Below are positions 34,015 through 45,538 of a stretch of DNA of 55,228 bases, piece by piece. Under the pieces are notes generated by a model. The model had not been told where the DNA came from. It saw only the letters and a program-made list of their open reading frames with translations, and did no database searches. The translations under genes were made by a program, and so were the position numbers. Within the stretch, counting starts at the first letter, position 1, and every line of letters begins with the position of its first letter. The stretch is from Geosiphon pyriformis (taxonomy: Eukaryota; Glomeromycota; Glomeromycetes; Archaeosporales; Geosiphonaceae): assembly GCA_016748015.1 (NCBI GenBank), contig JAAOMT010000039.1, forward strand, positions 144,293 through 199,520, read 5' to 3'.

Positions 34015-34095
34015 TTACTTTTTTTTATAATTGCTTACAACTTAATCGTCATACATTAGAAGTGGATCGCACGGCACGTGACCAGTTACTCACAC
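34015..34095 (-). repeat. Possible truncated LINE 3' end
   Basis: An isolated GC-richer island of about 75 bp lies in AT-desert. On the minus strand it reads GTGAGTAACTGGTCACGTGC, then GATCCACTTCTAATGTATGA, and ends TTGTAAGCAATTATAAAAAA, followed by A/T. The order (GC-richer unique sequence, then A-rich tail) and the partial similarity of GTAACTGGTCACGTG to GAGTGGCCAGTCACATG in the 3' UTR of the 8831-15601 LINE suggest a 5'-truncated LINE or SINE end. Weak evidence. Confidence 0.25.
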
Positions 34096-34952
34096 ATTAA
34101 TGTTTATATCTAGTTTAAAAATAAAATTTATTTATATTAATAGAATTTTTAAAAAAATTAATTCAAAAAAATTAATTTTCTATTATATAATATTTGTATT
34201 TTTGATTAATTATTAATTTAATAATAATAAATTTGAAATAAAAAATAATATTAATCAATTATTATTAAGTGTAAATATTATATTTTAACATAATTGCAAA
34301 TGTATTTAGACTTTTTATGCTTAAAATATATATAGTTTTTTTGAAATCCGTTCTCATTAGTTTTTGTTTTTCACAATTTGTTACTTTTTTCTTTGAAATC
34401 ATTGAAATTGAGCGTAAATTAAAAATAGTGGGACAAGCCTAATTTTAATCTAAAAGTTTAATTTCTGATTATATTCAAATATAAATTTTGTCACGTGTTA
34501 ATTTAATGTCTATTTATATAATACACAATGTTATTGGCCGATTCGGCGATTTATATATCAACCATTAATTATCAAGAATTCTTGGGAACGAGATTTTCAA
34601 AATTTACCTTGTAAATAAAATAAATGGCACAATGGTCGACTTCTCTACTTATATTATTCTTTCCTTTCGATGACCCCATTTGTTGGTTGGACAAAAAGCT
34701 TTTTTTTAGTTACATCATGCAGAATTCAGGCAATAAATAGAAATATGTGTGACGTTTCTCCATTATGCACCACACAAGTCTTTTTCGTTTCCCTTTCATG
34801 AGGAACAAAATATCGAATTTCCCCAAACTCTCTTTTTACTCCTCGACGTTGTTTACGCTACAACTTTAATCACTTTTTTTCACATTTCAAAAAAACTCAA
34901 CCCACTGATTCAAATTTCACTCGCTCCATGTTTTAATTCATTTAACCATTAA

Positions 34953-37900
34953 ATGCCTTCCGAAAAAAAGAAACATTTTATATCTCCACCTCCTGGTTTA
35001 GATTTCGTTACTCCACCTCATGATTCTTTGGTCGACGACCTAAGGTACGCGCTAGAACATGCGCGCGAATTATTCCCTGACATCGCATGGGAATTTACAC
35101 TTGCACTTACGCCCACAATTGTTTATGCCCATAAATGTATGTCAATCGTTGCAATAGTTCTATTATCTACTTTTTATCAAAGTTAGAAATCTATACAAAA
35201 TCAAACAACATTGATGAGTCTGATAATTAACGTCCTTTGACGCACCTGTGTTTTGAATTTAAACAATTATTCATGAATGTCATTTTACATGTCTCTATTG
35301 AAAGCTACAAAATCATTGACAATATATTTATTTATTTTCTAGCCATATTATACGCACGAAGTTCACGTACCTTTCAGGAAAATTTTTTAAAAATCAAAGA
35401 TGCAAATGGAATGTCAGTGCGGTCCATGAGAATGTCAAATCCGGAGCCAATAATTGTAAAAACAGAAGCAAATCCATTTTCACTTCGGCAGGAATTAAAA
35501 TTTTTTTACACGGGTGAAGAAGGTAGTGAAGAGTTTTTGGCTGCAGTTGATACTACGGCTGAACTTGAACAAGACAAATTGAAAGAGGATTTACTTTACA
35601 TGCTTAAATCAAAACTTTATACGGACGTTGAGTTGTTACTGTCCATTTCTGAGGATTCTCTGGATATTTTCCCGGAAGAGGACTTTACACCCACTTCACA
35701 TCGTGCCCATCGATTTATGCTTGCTTCGAGGTCAGAATACTTCAAAGCTATGCTGAACTCCCAATTCATTGAGGCTCGCCTATCCACAATTCACTTAGAT
35801 GCTAGCATTTTTACCCCAACATCTCTCAACTTGATTCTTACATTCGTTTACACTGGAAATCTATCATCCTCATCAAAACCTCTAACCTTGGAAACATGTG
35901 AAATGGTGTGGATAGGAGCAGATTTTCTTGGCATAAAATCATTATGTGACGAATGTGTACATCGTATCGCAACAAAGGTTCACTCATTTTCATGTACGTG
36001 CGCCGAATGTCAGGCAGTTATTCCGCGAGTAGCTGGTTTTGCTAAAGAGCATCATGTTGATATGCTTTGGCAAGGATCGCTGCACGTGTTGTCACAAGGC
36101 TTCGATAGTATGTGGCCTCAAAAAGCCTTTGCAGAATTAGAGGAAAATATTAGGGAGGAGGTTCTTTTGAATTTATTAGCCAAAATTCAAAATAGTAATA
36201 TTGTTGAAACTTTCAGAGGATGCCGAAAAATACTTGCTATTATTGAGGTTAAAGGTATCGGATTACCTTGGATAGAGATAATACGTGGGATGGCTAACCA
36301 TGTCCGTTCATATACAGCTGGTATATTGGTCGATGATTTTCAGCAGCTCTGTGAAGAGGATAAAGAATTTTTAAATTGCGTGGATGGAGTTGGCTTCAGC
36401 TCAGATTTATTAGAAGACATTATGAAGATTGTAGTCGAAGAAGGTCTAACGGAGCAAAACGCTGGAACTGTACTTAATTGTATCACTGGTAATTTATTGT
36501 TGAGGGAAGCTGTTCTGGATGCAGAGAGTGTGGAAACGAAGCGAATCCTACTTCAAGCGAAACAAAATGTCTCCGATTATATCAAAAAAAGGTGGATTGG
36601 GGTAAAACAGCATGGTGGGTTCAGCGAGTTAAAAGATTGGCTTTTAGATGAGTTTGCACAAGGTAAAAGCCATTCACGAATATTTGGTTTTCTGTTTTTA
36701 ATATTTTAGCCATTGATATTATCACCTTCGCAATGTCGTTTTTTAATGATAAATATTTTATATTTCTAGATCTTGGTATTACAAAAGCGGAATTGACGGA
36801 AACTGTTAGTGAACCAAAACCAAAATCTCGAACACCTGTGACAACAAATGGTATTCGTACCAACGGAAAAACAACCTCCCCCTCTACTTCACCTAAAGGT
36901 AGAACTACTCCATCAACAAAATCATCCTTATCGCTGGGGTCTTCCTCAACAGTTACAAAGACCATTTCAACATTTACCACAATCTCAACAACCAATTCAA
37001 CAGGTTCTTCCAGCCCAAAAACAATTCGAAGATCCGCCACAACATCGGTGGCATCCTCGACTGGTAGTTCAAAAGCTTCTGATCTTTCTGCTGCCAAAAA
37101 AAGCAAAAGTGTACGCATTGTGACAACTCCAGCAACATTTGGACGACCAACAAGAGCGAGTGTTTTGCGTCAGAAAGCCTTAGCAGAAGCTGCTGCTAAA
37201 AATCCAGTTAAGCAGAGAACAAAGACCATGCCTGAACGAATTTCCAATTCTAGCACAAATAGTGTCAGCTCTCTACCGCCGGTCGCTGGATTAAGTAAAT
37301 CTAAATCAGCTAGCGCATTAAACTCTCGCGTGACGCGGCCAGATTCAAAATCCTCACTAAATGTGCCAGGAGTATCGACACCTCCAGCTCGAGGTCGTAT
37401 TTCAACAAAACAAACAGCATCGGCAGCTTCTTCACGGGCAAGTTCTATTTCATCGATTCGTTCATCAAAGTCACCTTCTATTTCACCTAGCCGTTTTGGG
37501 GGTGTACGTCAAACTCGAGCTAGTATCCTTCGTCAACTTAAGTTTGACGAAACAGAACAACGTCGTGGCCGGGATCGACAACGTAAAGCTTCATCTCCAA
37601 CATCTTCAAGGGCAAGCTCGATAGCTTCCGTGTCATCTGTTGCAAGTTCAACAAACTCTTCAAACGTTGTGCATCCAAAAAGATCAGGATCACAATATTC
37701 CACATCTACCAGCATGACAACCGCATCTACTGGGTCAATCAGTAGTTTACCAGCTAAACCTCATCAAACGAAATTATCTACCACAAAAGATCCTGACATT
37801 TCTGTGGGTAGGAGAGTAATTCTACCGACAAAAAACAATTCTCCTGGTACTATCCAGTTTTTGGGCGAAACAGAGTTTGCCAGGGGTCATTGGGTGGGAA

Positions 37901-38098
37901 TAGCACTAGATAATCCAGGTAAGTTATTGGTTATATTATGAATTGTTTTAAATTTTTAATGAATGGATACTTACATATTTTTAATTTGCAACACATTTAG
38001 TTGGGAAGAACAACGGGACTGTTGCCAACATACAGTACTTTGAAACTTCTCCAAATCAAGGCATCTTTGTGCGACCTGACTCAATATTAATAATATAA
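34953..38098 (+). CDS. Tandem BTB / BACK-like / CAP-Gly protein
   Basis: Four exons: 34953-35136, 35343-36662, 36770-37918, 38001-38098 (introns 206, 107 and 82 nt). Spliced length is 916 aa. An in-frame TAA directly precedes the ATG, fixing the start. Residues 30-110 give a first, divergent BTB (LALTPTIVYAHKSILYARSS, the core formed across the splice). Residues about 150-275 give a second BTB (TDVELLLSISED, HRAHRFMLASRSEYFKAMLN, LILTFVYTGNL, GADFLGIKSLCDECV). Then come BACK-like helices to about 500. A 330-residue Ser/Thr/Arg-rich disordered linker follows, with repeated TRASILRQ/TRASVLRQKA motifs. The C-terminal CAP-Gly domain (about 845-915) has VGRRVILPT, ARGHWVGIALDNPVGKNNGT and QYFETSPNQGIFVRP. 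CAP-Gly domains bind tubulin or EB1 C-termini, so this is probably a microtubule-associated adaptor, perhaps linking BTB/Cullin-3 functions to microtubules (inference). Confidence 0.92.
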
Positions 38099-39180
38099 AC
38101 TGCCAGGGGATGTTCCTTCACAAAAAATCGCGCATTTAGATGATGGGGTCAATAGGCATGCACCTGAACAACTAAGATTTCATATACGACCAAAGCAGAT
38201 CATGCGGCAAAGAATAGAATTTCTATATCCGTAGATTTCCCTTGTCAAAATAGATCCAAAATCAAGGACGAATAGATTCCACTTAGATTAAAGTTTGGAA
38301 GTCTCATAAAGCAGTAAAAGAATTTTCAAATTTTTTATAAAAACACTGGGCATGAAGCAACAAAGGAATTTAGGTATTTTGGGAAATAATTTCAATGAGG
38401 ATCAACCATTCTTTCCGATTCCAAATAAATTATCTTTAGCCTAGAATCAATCCTTTCTGACCACTCTTTTACCCTTCACATAATTTGTGGACAATTCATT
38501 TGCCATTTTTTGTGATAGTTTTCTGTGTTTATCCCTGGTCTCCCATTCCCTAAAAATGATTTTAAAAGTCATATTCCTCTTTGACTACATCCATGTTTTC
38601 AAAGACATCTTGCTTCACATTCCCTTAATTATTCATATCTAGCCTTTGCGTGACCATCTAGTGTCAATTGGCGGGCATGTTTAAACTTTCTTTAACAACC
38701 CTTACTTCATAATTTTAGTGATATCAAATCATGACGATAACCCTTGTAATTTCCTATCACTTGGTTAATCTAATTCAATGCCCAATTTTGGTTATTTATC
38801 CCATAATATTATTAATAATTGTAATACCTACCTTTAGTTGGGTCTATCTAGTTTTTCATCAACCATTGTATTATATCAAAGATTTCAAAAAGCTAGGAAA
38901 GAGGAAGCGTGATCGCGGTTTTCCAAAAAAATCCTTGTTGAAAGTAGTCTTGCATGAATTATTGTCTGTTGATCAGTTATAAGAAACTATATTCAAAACA
39001 TTAGCAAGCGAGCCAACTCAAAATATAGTCACCGTTAGAATCAAAAATTTTCAAATAAATGACTAATATTTAAACTAATTCATTTATCCCCTTGCGTCGT
39101 ATTGAATTAATCTTTGACCATTTCAAAATGATATTTCCTTGACAGAAATTATGCAACAAATCAATAATAGGGTAATACTA
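38099..39180. other. 3' flank of BTB/CAP-Gly gene
   Basis: An ORF at 38731-38982 (83 aa, hydrophobic N-terminal half PILVIYPIILLIIVIPTF and basic C-terminal half) has no upstream exon, partner or family I recognise. I do not call it a gene. No repeat recognised. Confidence 0.4.
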
Positions 39181-39183
39181 AGT

Positions 39184-40394
39184 ATTGCTATATAACTCCT
39201 ATTATTTCCTGGCTTCATCAAACAATGCCCAGAGGAAATCCCCCCGAGCGCCATCTACCAGAATCCTACAATATTGGTAGTTGTACACTTTGGACCCTTG
39301 GATCCTTTGGATGTGTCACGCTAACCACAAGTCTTGGATATATAAGTTTCATTCTAAATAATAGCATGGACCTTAATTGCTAATCAGACTTTGTCGAAGC
39401 GATAATGCCCCAACAAAGCATTTTTTCATGTAATCTTTCTTGTCTTGCGATTCACCGTGTCCGACACTTTAGGAGGAATCACAATCGTATCAAATTCGCG
39501 AGAAAAGAGTCACTGAATTTTACGTCTTATCAAGTCTCCAGGCCATTTTATTCTTACCCTTTGAGGAGGATGCTAATAGCCTATCCTTTTTGCAGATGAG
39601 GCCCAGAAAAAAAATAAAGTAGAAGATGGAACCTGATAAAGAAAATGTATATCAAGATCTACATGCAACTTGCAACAGTATCTAGTTCTGTCTCATGCTA
39701 GCAGTGCCAAGTTGAGGCTCTTGAACAAAGATTGGTTGACAAAATTACATGAGGCATAAAGTTTAAACTCTGAGCCTTAAAATTGTCCTAATCATCCAAG
39801 TACTTGCAAATACGAACTATACGTTCAATAATATGTTCGTCAATCTTGCCTACACCCTTTTGTGCTAGGTAAAAGGTATGGACGCCGAGACAGTACTATC
39901 CACTTGGATTTCGCGGAGCTGTTTTTGCATCTCATATACCCAGAAAAACTTCCACTCACTCGTTTTGGGAGAGGTGAGCTTGCCATTTGACATTACTTGT
40001 GAGGAATAGGGTACCTATGATTATTCCTCCTTTTTTCAAAATGAAGTCACAGAGCACGCTTCGATATCGAAATGATAGAGTGTATTTGGAAGAACTTGTT
40101 GATTCGCGTTTGTCTCTTGTTGATTCATGTTTAACTTTTGCTAATTTACATTACGCCTAATTACTTCTTCCCTAGTAATCAATGCTTCATCGATGATATT
40201 GGCGGGCGCTTTGCTGTGCATACCCCGAAACACACAACAATTCGCATTAACTTGCGCTTAGCATTTTCGAGTTTCTCGTCTTCGTGTTTGCTAGCGTCTT
40301 TTTCTGCCCAAATATCTGTATAAAGCTTAAGTTTATCTTTGATGGATTGAGGCCTGCTGTGATGGACCGCTTTTTGTTCATTGTGATCACTCAA
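39184..40394 (-). repeat. Unclassified dispersed repeat, copy A (degraded coding element)
   Basis: Shares blocks with 43760-44410 in the same orientation: TCTTTCTTGTCTTGCGATT (39435/44023), GTCCGACACTTTAGGAGG (39458/44049), ATCAAGTCTCCAGGCCATTT with ATCAAGTCGCCAGGCCATTT (39528/44157), and TTTATCTTTGATGGATTGAG (40332/44371). On the minus strand the shared blocks read as protein: SIKDKLKLYTDIWAEKDASK (40340-40280) and EFDTIVIPPKVSD..NRKTRK (39500-39430). The coding direction is therefore minus, but stops and shifts abound. About 550 bp more lies between the end blocks here than in copy B. The family is not recognised; it behaves like a low-copy transposable element. Confidence 0.6.
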
Positions 40395-41270
40395 TAATAG
40401 TTTCTAAATTTAAAACCAAGACCTAGACAAATTAATAAAATTTTGGAGCTTCGAGCACCATAATGCTATTCGATAAACTCAGATGTGTTGGATTGCAAAG
40501 ACAGTGATTCCGTTTGCACCACCAAATTCAAGTTGAGTGTAATTTTCTTCCTTTCTTGTTATTATTCAAATACGAACGTGGTTAGTGGGTACTCTATGCC
40601 TCTGTCGGCCCACTTAGGCAAATCATGTTGCATTCTTCCGATTGAGCCATCCGAAAATGAAAACTGAGAACCCAATCGCGGTAATTATAGAAACAGAAAT
40701 CTTGAATTGACACAAGAAAAGTCTCAAACCCAAGCTAAAGTCCAAAACTAGAGGTAAATTAATGAAAGACGGTGTAATAAGCTTAATTCTCTTTGATGGT
40801 GCGGTTTAATAATAAAAAATACCCGACAGATAATGTTTATAGTGCCGATAGCAAAATTGCCACTTATACTTTTTGGAGTTCCGAATAATAAGATAACATC
40901 ATGATAGGAAATTTTCAGGACGTATCCAGTTTCAAATAATTATGAATTCACAAATCTGTTTCTGGAAATTCAAAAAATCTGTTTCAAAAAAGTTTTTGGA
41001 ATTCAAAAAAGTGTTAATAGTCAAAATCGTGCAACATTACCCGATTTTTTTAAGTCCAATTTTTTTGGGTGATGAGCTCATAATCACTGATTCTTTGGAA
41101 TGTATGTATTCAAAGTACCCTAACCTCAATCATAAATTTATCATCACCTATACGTCACTTGGTATTACCAGTACTATCATGCACAAGGAAAATCAATAGG
41201 CATTAGCCGAAATAATGATGTATGATGGATTTTGAGTTCCTTCTTTTGACTGGAATTTTTTTTTTGGACT
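40395..41270. other. Intergenic region upstream of the DUF4203-like gene
   Basis: No supported ORF. Two short near-repeats (TCTGTTTCTGGAAATTCAAAA and GTTTTTGGAATTCAAAAAAG) lie near 40954-41010. The 85-aa ORF at 40942 overlaps them and looks fortuitous. Confidence 0.4.
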
Positions 41271-41281
41271 TATATAAAAAG
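41271..41281 (+). promoter_or_regulatory. TATA box of the DUF4203-like gene
   Basis: TATATAAAAAG lies 54 nt upstream of the predicted ATG at 41335, followed by a pyrimidine-rich leader. It is the clearest TATA element in the window. Confidence 0.6.
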
Positions 41282-41334
41282 GAGGTCTGAGTTATTCCCT
41301 TAGTTATCTGGCTCCTTTTTTTTAACACTTAATT

Positions 41335-42516
41335 ATGACTTGGAAAAATAATTCAATGGTCAAACAATCTACATTACTTAAGATTAACCATTTCTACTCT
41401 AAATTTCCACGAATTCTCACAACCATACTTTACTTAGTATATTTCTTGAGTTTATCAACAATTTCATGTTGGGCTTCCCCAATTGAGAAACGCGGTGTGG
41501 GGAGCGACGCCTCACAACAAAATAGCGATAATGGTATGTTTTTGATTTCCGTGATCATATGATTCTAAAAATCAAACTGAAATTTCTTCTCAATTATATT
41601 TTTATAACGCGTTACAGCCAGCAAAATTACGGTACATTCAACCATCCTTGGCATATTATTGATCGCGTTAGGGTTCGTCTATTGTTTCTTTGGAAGGAGA
41701 TTTTTTCGAGTGACAATTTTCATACTTGGGTTCTATATAGGCTGTAAGTATTTACCTACTGACTCGTAAAGTTGAAGTTACGTAGAGTTGAAATTTTCAC
41801 ATTTTAACCGTATGATTTGTAAAACTTTCAAAGCTATTATCGCTTGGGTAATATTAACAAACGCAGAACCTAGCAAAGGATATGGCAAAGGGGCAGCAAC
41901 TATACTCTTAGTGGTCTCCCTTGTGTTTGGGCTTCTTATTGGTCTTTTAGCCGTGTGTTGCGCAGATTTCGCTGTTTATATGTTGGGTGGGCTTGGTGGT
42001 ATGTATCCGAAGTTCAGAGAACCTTTGGCCGATTGAGATAATAAGAATACTTATATATATTCCTGAATTTAAGGTTACGTCCTTGCCATATTCATCCTAG
42101 CCTGGGGAAATGATGGAATAATTACATCAAAAGCCGGCAGAATTATCTTTATATTGGCCTTTATTATTGCTGGTGTGATCCTAACGATGTTATTTAAAAA
42201 TATTCTCATCATCCTTTCAACCTCTTTGATTGGTGCCTACAGTATCATTCTTGGCATTGATATATTTGCTCGGACAGGGTTCAAGGAATCAGTTCGTCAT
42301 TTTATGGATGGAAACCATGGCATTATTTATCATGCTAGTGGTAAAGTATATGGGCTGTTGGTAGCATTGTTGGTGCTCTTTATTGCAGGGAGTGTATTTC
42401 AATGGAGATATCATAGAGGTCATGATTTCGGATACCGGAATGAAGCACCTGCAACAAAGAATACAATTGGTAAAAAAAGAAATTGGAGGAATATGTTTAG
42501 CAGGAGAAGTGTGTAA
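41335..42516 (+). CDS. TMEM198/DUF4203-like multi-pass membrane protein
   Basis: Four exons: 41335-41533, 41618-41743, 41834-41998, 42074-42516. Spliced length is 310 aa. The N-terminus has a hydrophobic signal-like segment (ILTTILYLVYFLSLSTISCW) followed by IEKR, a possible Kex2 cleavage site. Then come seven or so hydrophobic segments typical of DUF4203/TMEM198: STILGILLIALGFVYCFFG, RVTIFILGFYIG.., NAEPSKGYG followed by TILLVVSLVFGLLIGLLAVC, GGLGGYVLAIFILAWG, AGRIIFILAFIIAGVILTML, LIILSTSLIGAYSIILGIDI, and a last one near VYGLLVALLVLFIAGSVF. The tail is basic (KKRNWRNMFSRRSV). TMEM198 in animals promotes LRP6 phosphorylation in Wnt signalling, but fungal members have no clear role. Acceptor 3 (41833) has a poor pyrimidine tract and is the least certain splice. 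Confidence 0.85.
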
Positions 42517-43008
42517 ATCTTAGCCGCAGGGTAATAAGATAAATGCCCGAAAATCAATTCCCGCCATTTAATTACATTTAGTTTTTATATTCCCTTTTGA
42601 TTTTAAACCCTAACAATTATTTTGAATTATTTATTGTACTATTTAAGTTGACATTGGTGCTGACGAATTTTTTTCTTCTCGTTGAGAAGTATTAGTATAC
42701 AAATCTTGATACGTTGTAAAATTGCTACCTTGTAAAGAGAAAAATTAATAAAACCATTGTGTCGAGATTGAAAATAGCTCTTTAAACTAGCTTTAATTAA
42801 ATGAAAAGCATACTTGCAGTTGCTTAAAAAAGAAACTGAACACGAAAAAATCGAATTTCTCGCCAAGAGTAAAAAAGTATATTCGTTAAATCATTTTTAT
42901 CACTTTCAGTGTATTGTGACAGAAACCGATATTTAAAAACGAATTTCTCAAAGTAAATTACCAAACTAAGAGTAAAGATCCCTAGCCCTTTTTGGTACCG
43001 AATCGATT
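42517..43008. other. 3' flank of the DUF4203-like gene
   Basis: No gene seen. The short ORF at 42866-42639 (minus) has no recognisable features. Confidence 0.4.
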
Positions 43009-43490
43009 AACCTTTAACAAAAAACGATTTCAATGCTATTCCAGGCAATTTATAACTTTTCCCACGCATATCTACTTCATTCCATAAATGCTCGACTGGG
43101 TTTAAATTAGGAGACTGGAAAAGAATTATGAAACCATTTGGCGATCTTTTAATATATTTTCCAACAATACTTTTGCCCATCTGACCCGAATAACTGGTAC
43201 TTGCTTTCCTTTGACCAGGCTACTCTTCGATGTTTTTGTCCATAGTAGTGAGTCTAGACTTCAACGGCGGTGGAGCATTTCCGGATGATATTAGTCGGAC
43301 AGCATTCTGTGGGCGACAGCTTTTGGTTTCTCATTGAAGCTCCCCGTTTCTTTTTTATTTTTGCATATGTTTAGAGCCGAAACCAGGGCTACCTGCTTTG
43401 ATACAGCGGTTTCGTGGACCATGTATCCTTCTTTTCCCAGTGTAGATATATCGGGAGCGTTTTCTTGTAAAATCCGAGCATTGAAATAAA
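43009..43490 (-). pseudogene. Tc1/mariner transposase relic
   Basis: The minus strand near 43120-43009 reads FQSPNLNPVEHLWNEVDMRG and KSYKLPGIALKSFFVKG then stop. SPxLNPxEHLW is the hallmark around the third catalytic residue (E) of the Tc1 DDE domain. Upstream fragments in shifting frames include ILQENAPDISTLGKEGYMVH and KKETGSFNEKPK (43480-43310), the latter like the ETGSF(K)DRPR linker between Tc1 helix-turn-helix domains. Only about 480 bp remain, so the middle of the catalytic domain is deleted. No terminal repeats found. Confidence 0.7.
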
Positions 43491-43759
43491 AAGAATGTTG
43501 TGTGAGATGAAAAAATTTAACTATTTATATTTAGTGGAATCTTAAGGCGATAAAAATTTAAAAATCCTTATTTTAATAAAGGAAAAATATAAAAACTAAA
43601 TTATATGATATTTGTCATTTTAGCGAAAATATTTTATATGCTTTTGGCATACAATTCTTCAATGGCAAAATATTCGAATCTCGACATTTTTTCGTGTCTG
43701 TATTTTTATTTTAAAATTAACTCAATTCCATTTTCTAGGTTACGATGCTTTCGGATGGA

Positions 43760-44880
43760 TTGCTATATAACGCGTATTACTTCTTGCAGGACCAAGGCTC
43801 CATCTCCTGAGCGCCATTTTCATTTTTATCTATCACAATCCCACAATTCTGACAGTTTCACACTTTGAACCCTCGGACTCTTTGGATTTAGCCACACTGA
43901 CTAAAAGTCTTTGATGTGTTAGCTTCGCTCTGGATAATAGCACAAACCCCTGATAACTCGGCCTTTGCTGATCAAGCGTTGTCGAAAGTGAGAATGCACC
44001 CAAAAAAGCATTTTCTAATTTAATCTTTCTTGTCTTGCGATTTGCCATGTCCGACACTTTAGGAGGGATCACAATCGCGTCAAATTCGCGAGTAAAGAGT
44101 GACTGATTTTCACTTTGCAAACGTATAACTTTTCACCCCATCCGAAAAATCGCCTTATCAAGTCGCCAGGCCATTTCATTCTTATATTTTGAGGAGAATG
44201 CTAATAACTTAGCCTTTTTGCAAATGAATGGTGATAGGCTTTTAACAATTTATAGTACACATTGACGGGTTATGAAAATGAGTGATATAGAACGGTTTTA
44301 TGTGGATTGTTAAAAATCATATTGATAAACCTTGAAGTTTTTCGTCTTTACCCAAACATCTATGTAAGATCAGGTTTATCTTTGATGGATTGAGGCCTGT
44401 TGTGATCAAAATTTTTGGCGATGTCATTGAAATAATCCGATTAGCGATTTTTGACATGACCTAGTATTATAAGCAACCCAACCACCGCTCGAAGTGCTTC
44501 TTTGAAGATGGTTTTGATCACCTTGATTAATAATATACGGTTGAGAATATCTTTCATCTTCTGACGTTTGCGACGAGCTGTTGTCGCTTTTCTCTTGTGC
44601 TATTCGCCTGTTCTAACGCTTTTCGCCGAAGAGAGCCACAATTTTTGCAGAGACCATACCGCGGCTTGTTCGTTACAATAGGGTCTTAAGTCCCAATCGT
44701 TTGAAATTGATACCTGACCCGATATCGCTGAGGAGTTTGCAGGTTGAAAATCGAGAAAGGGGGAGTTGCTTTTGTAACTTTTCTTGTTAGCATAGTTGGT
44801 GGTAATATCAGAAGTTAACTCAGTAAAGAGAGAGGTGGAATTTATTTTCACAATTTTGAGCCTGAGAAGCACTACTTAGC
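43760..44880 (-). repeat. Unclassified dispersed repeat, copy B (degraded coding element)
   Basis: Homologous to 39184-40394 up to about 44410. The minus strand has an ORF 44120-43833 (95 aa: SLFTREFDAIVIPPKVSDMA, NRKTRKIKLENAFLGAFSLS) and a second, 44872-44600 (90 aa), then in another frame SDNSSSQTSEDERYSQPYII near 44580-44520 and GGWVAYNTRSCQKS near 44480. HNRPQSIKDKPDL near 44400-44370 matches SRPQSIKDKLKL in copy A. Several frame changes show decay. The part from 44410 to 44880 has no counterpart I can see in copy A, so its membership is inferred from strand and spacing. Confidence 0.55.
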
Positions 44881-45538
44881 TATTAATTGGTATTTTTATT
44901 AATAGGTATTTTTAATCAATCTTTTCATTTTTAGAAGAATTCCAATTAAGTTTCAGTCCTCATGATGGAAAATAAAAGACAGATACACCAAATAGTGAGT
45001 TTTGTAAAAGTATAAATAATATACTAACAAACTTAACTTAAAAAATTAGCATAATAAAAGGTTTTCTTATAATGAAAATCTATAATAATGAAAAGACTTT
45101 GCTAAAAATGATAAGTTATTTCTTACTAATTTGGTTAATTATTTCTTTGAAATATTACAAATTCAAAAGAAAATTTATATATATTAGATCATTTATATAT
45201 ATTAGCTGGAAGAAATTGTAAGATATAGAAGATCAGTGAAACAATTTATACATGTAACTATGTTTTTAAAAATGAAAAAAAAATCTCACATGTAATTTGT
45301 AATATTGGCTGAAGCTGATTATTGACCATTGAGAAGTTTAACCCAGTTTTGGGAATATCAATGATCAGATGGTCCCTGCTCATTTAAGACACACACTGTA
45401 CGCCAAATTTCTCATTTAAAAAGTTTAGTTGTGGCATGTTTGCTGGAATCCCAATTAGATATCTTAAACTTCCATTCATTATATAACGGATAACTCATTA
45501 AATTTCTATTTTTAAAAACTTTATCGATTGATGTTAAA
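44881..45538. other. AT-rich intergenic region
   Basis: No ORF or element supported. Contains a short repeat of ATATATTAGATCATTTATAT near 45178. Confidence 0.4.

Larger units (their letters stand above)
31107..34952. other. 3' UTR, AT desert and 5' flank (no genes seen)
   Basis: About 31107-31900 is moderately AT-rich. About 31980-34020 is nearly pure A/T with (AT)n at 32160-32187 and many short A/T tracts, resembling the decayed-LINE regions, but I found no protein anchor. 34320-34952 is the upstream region of the BTB/CAP-Gly gene and contains a CACGTG palindrome near 34492. An ORF at 34749-34952 ends directly before the gene start and is probably leader sequence. Confidence 0.5.

Noticed and set aside
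38731-38982. 83-aa ORF with hydrophobic N-terminus and basic C-terminus
   Set aside because: No supporting exons, promoter or known family. Hydrophobic ORFs arise easily in AT-rich DNA.
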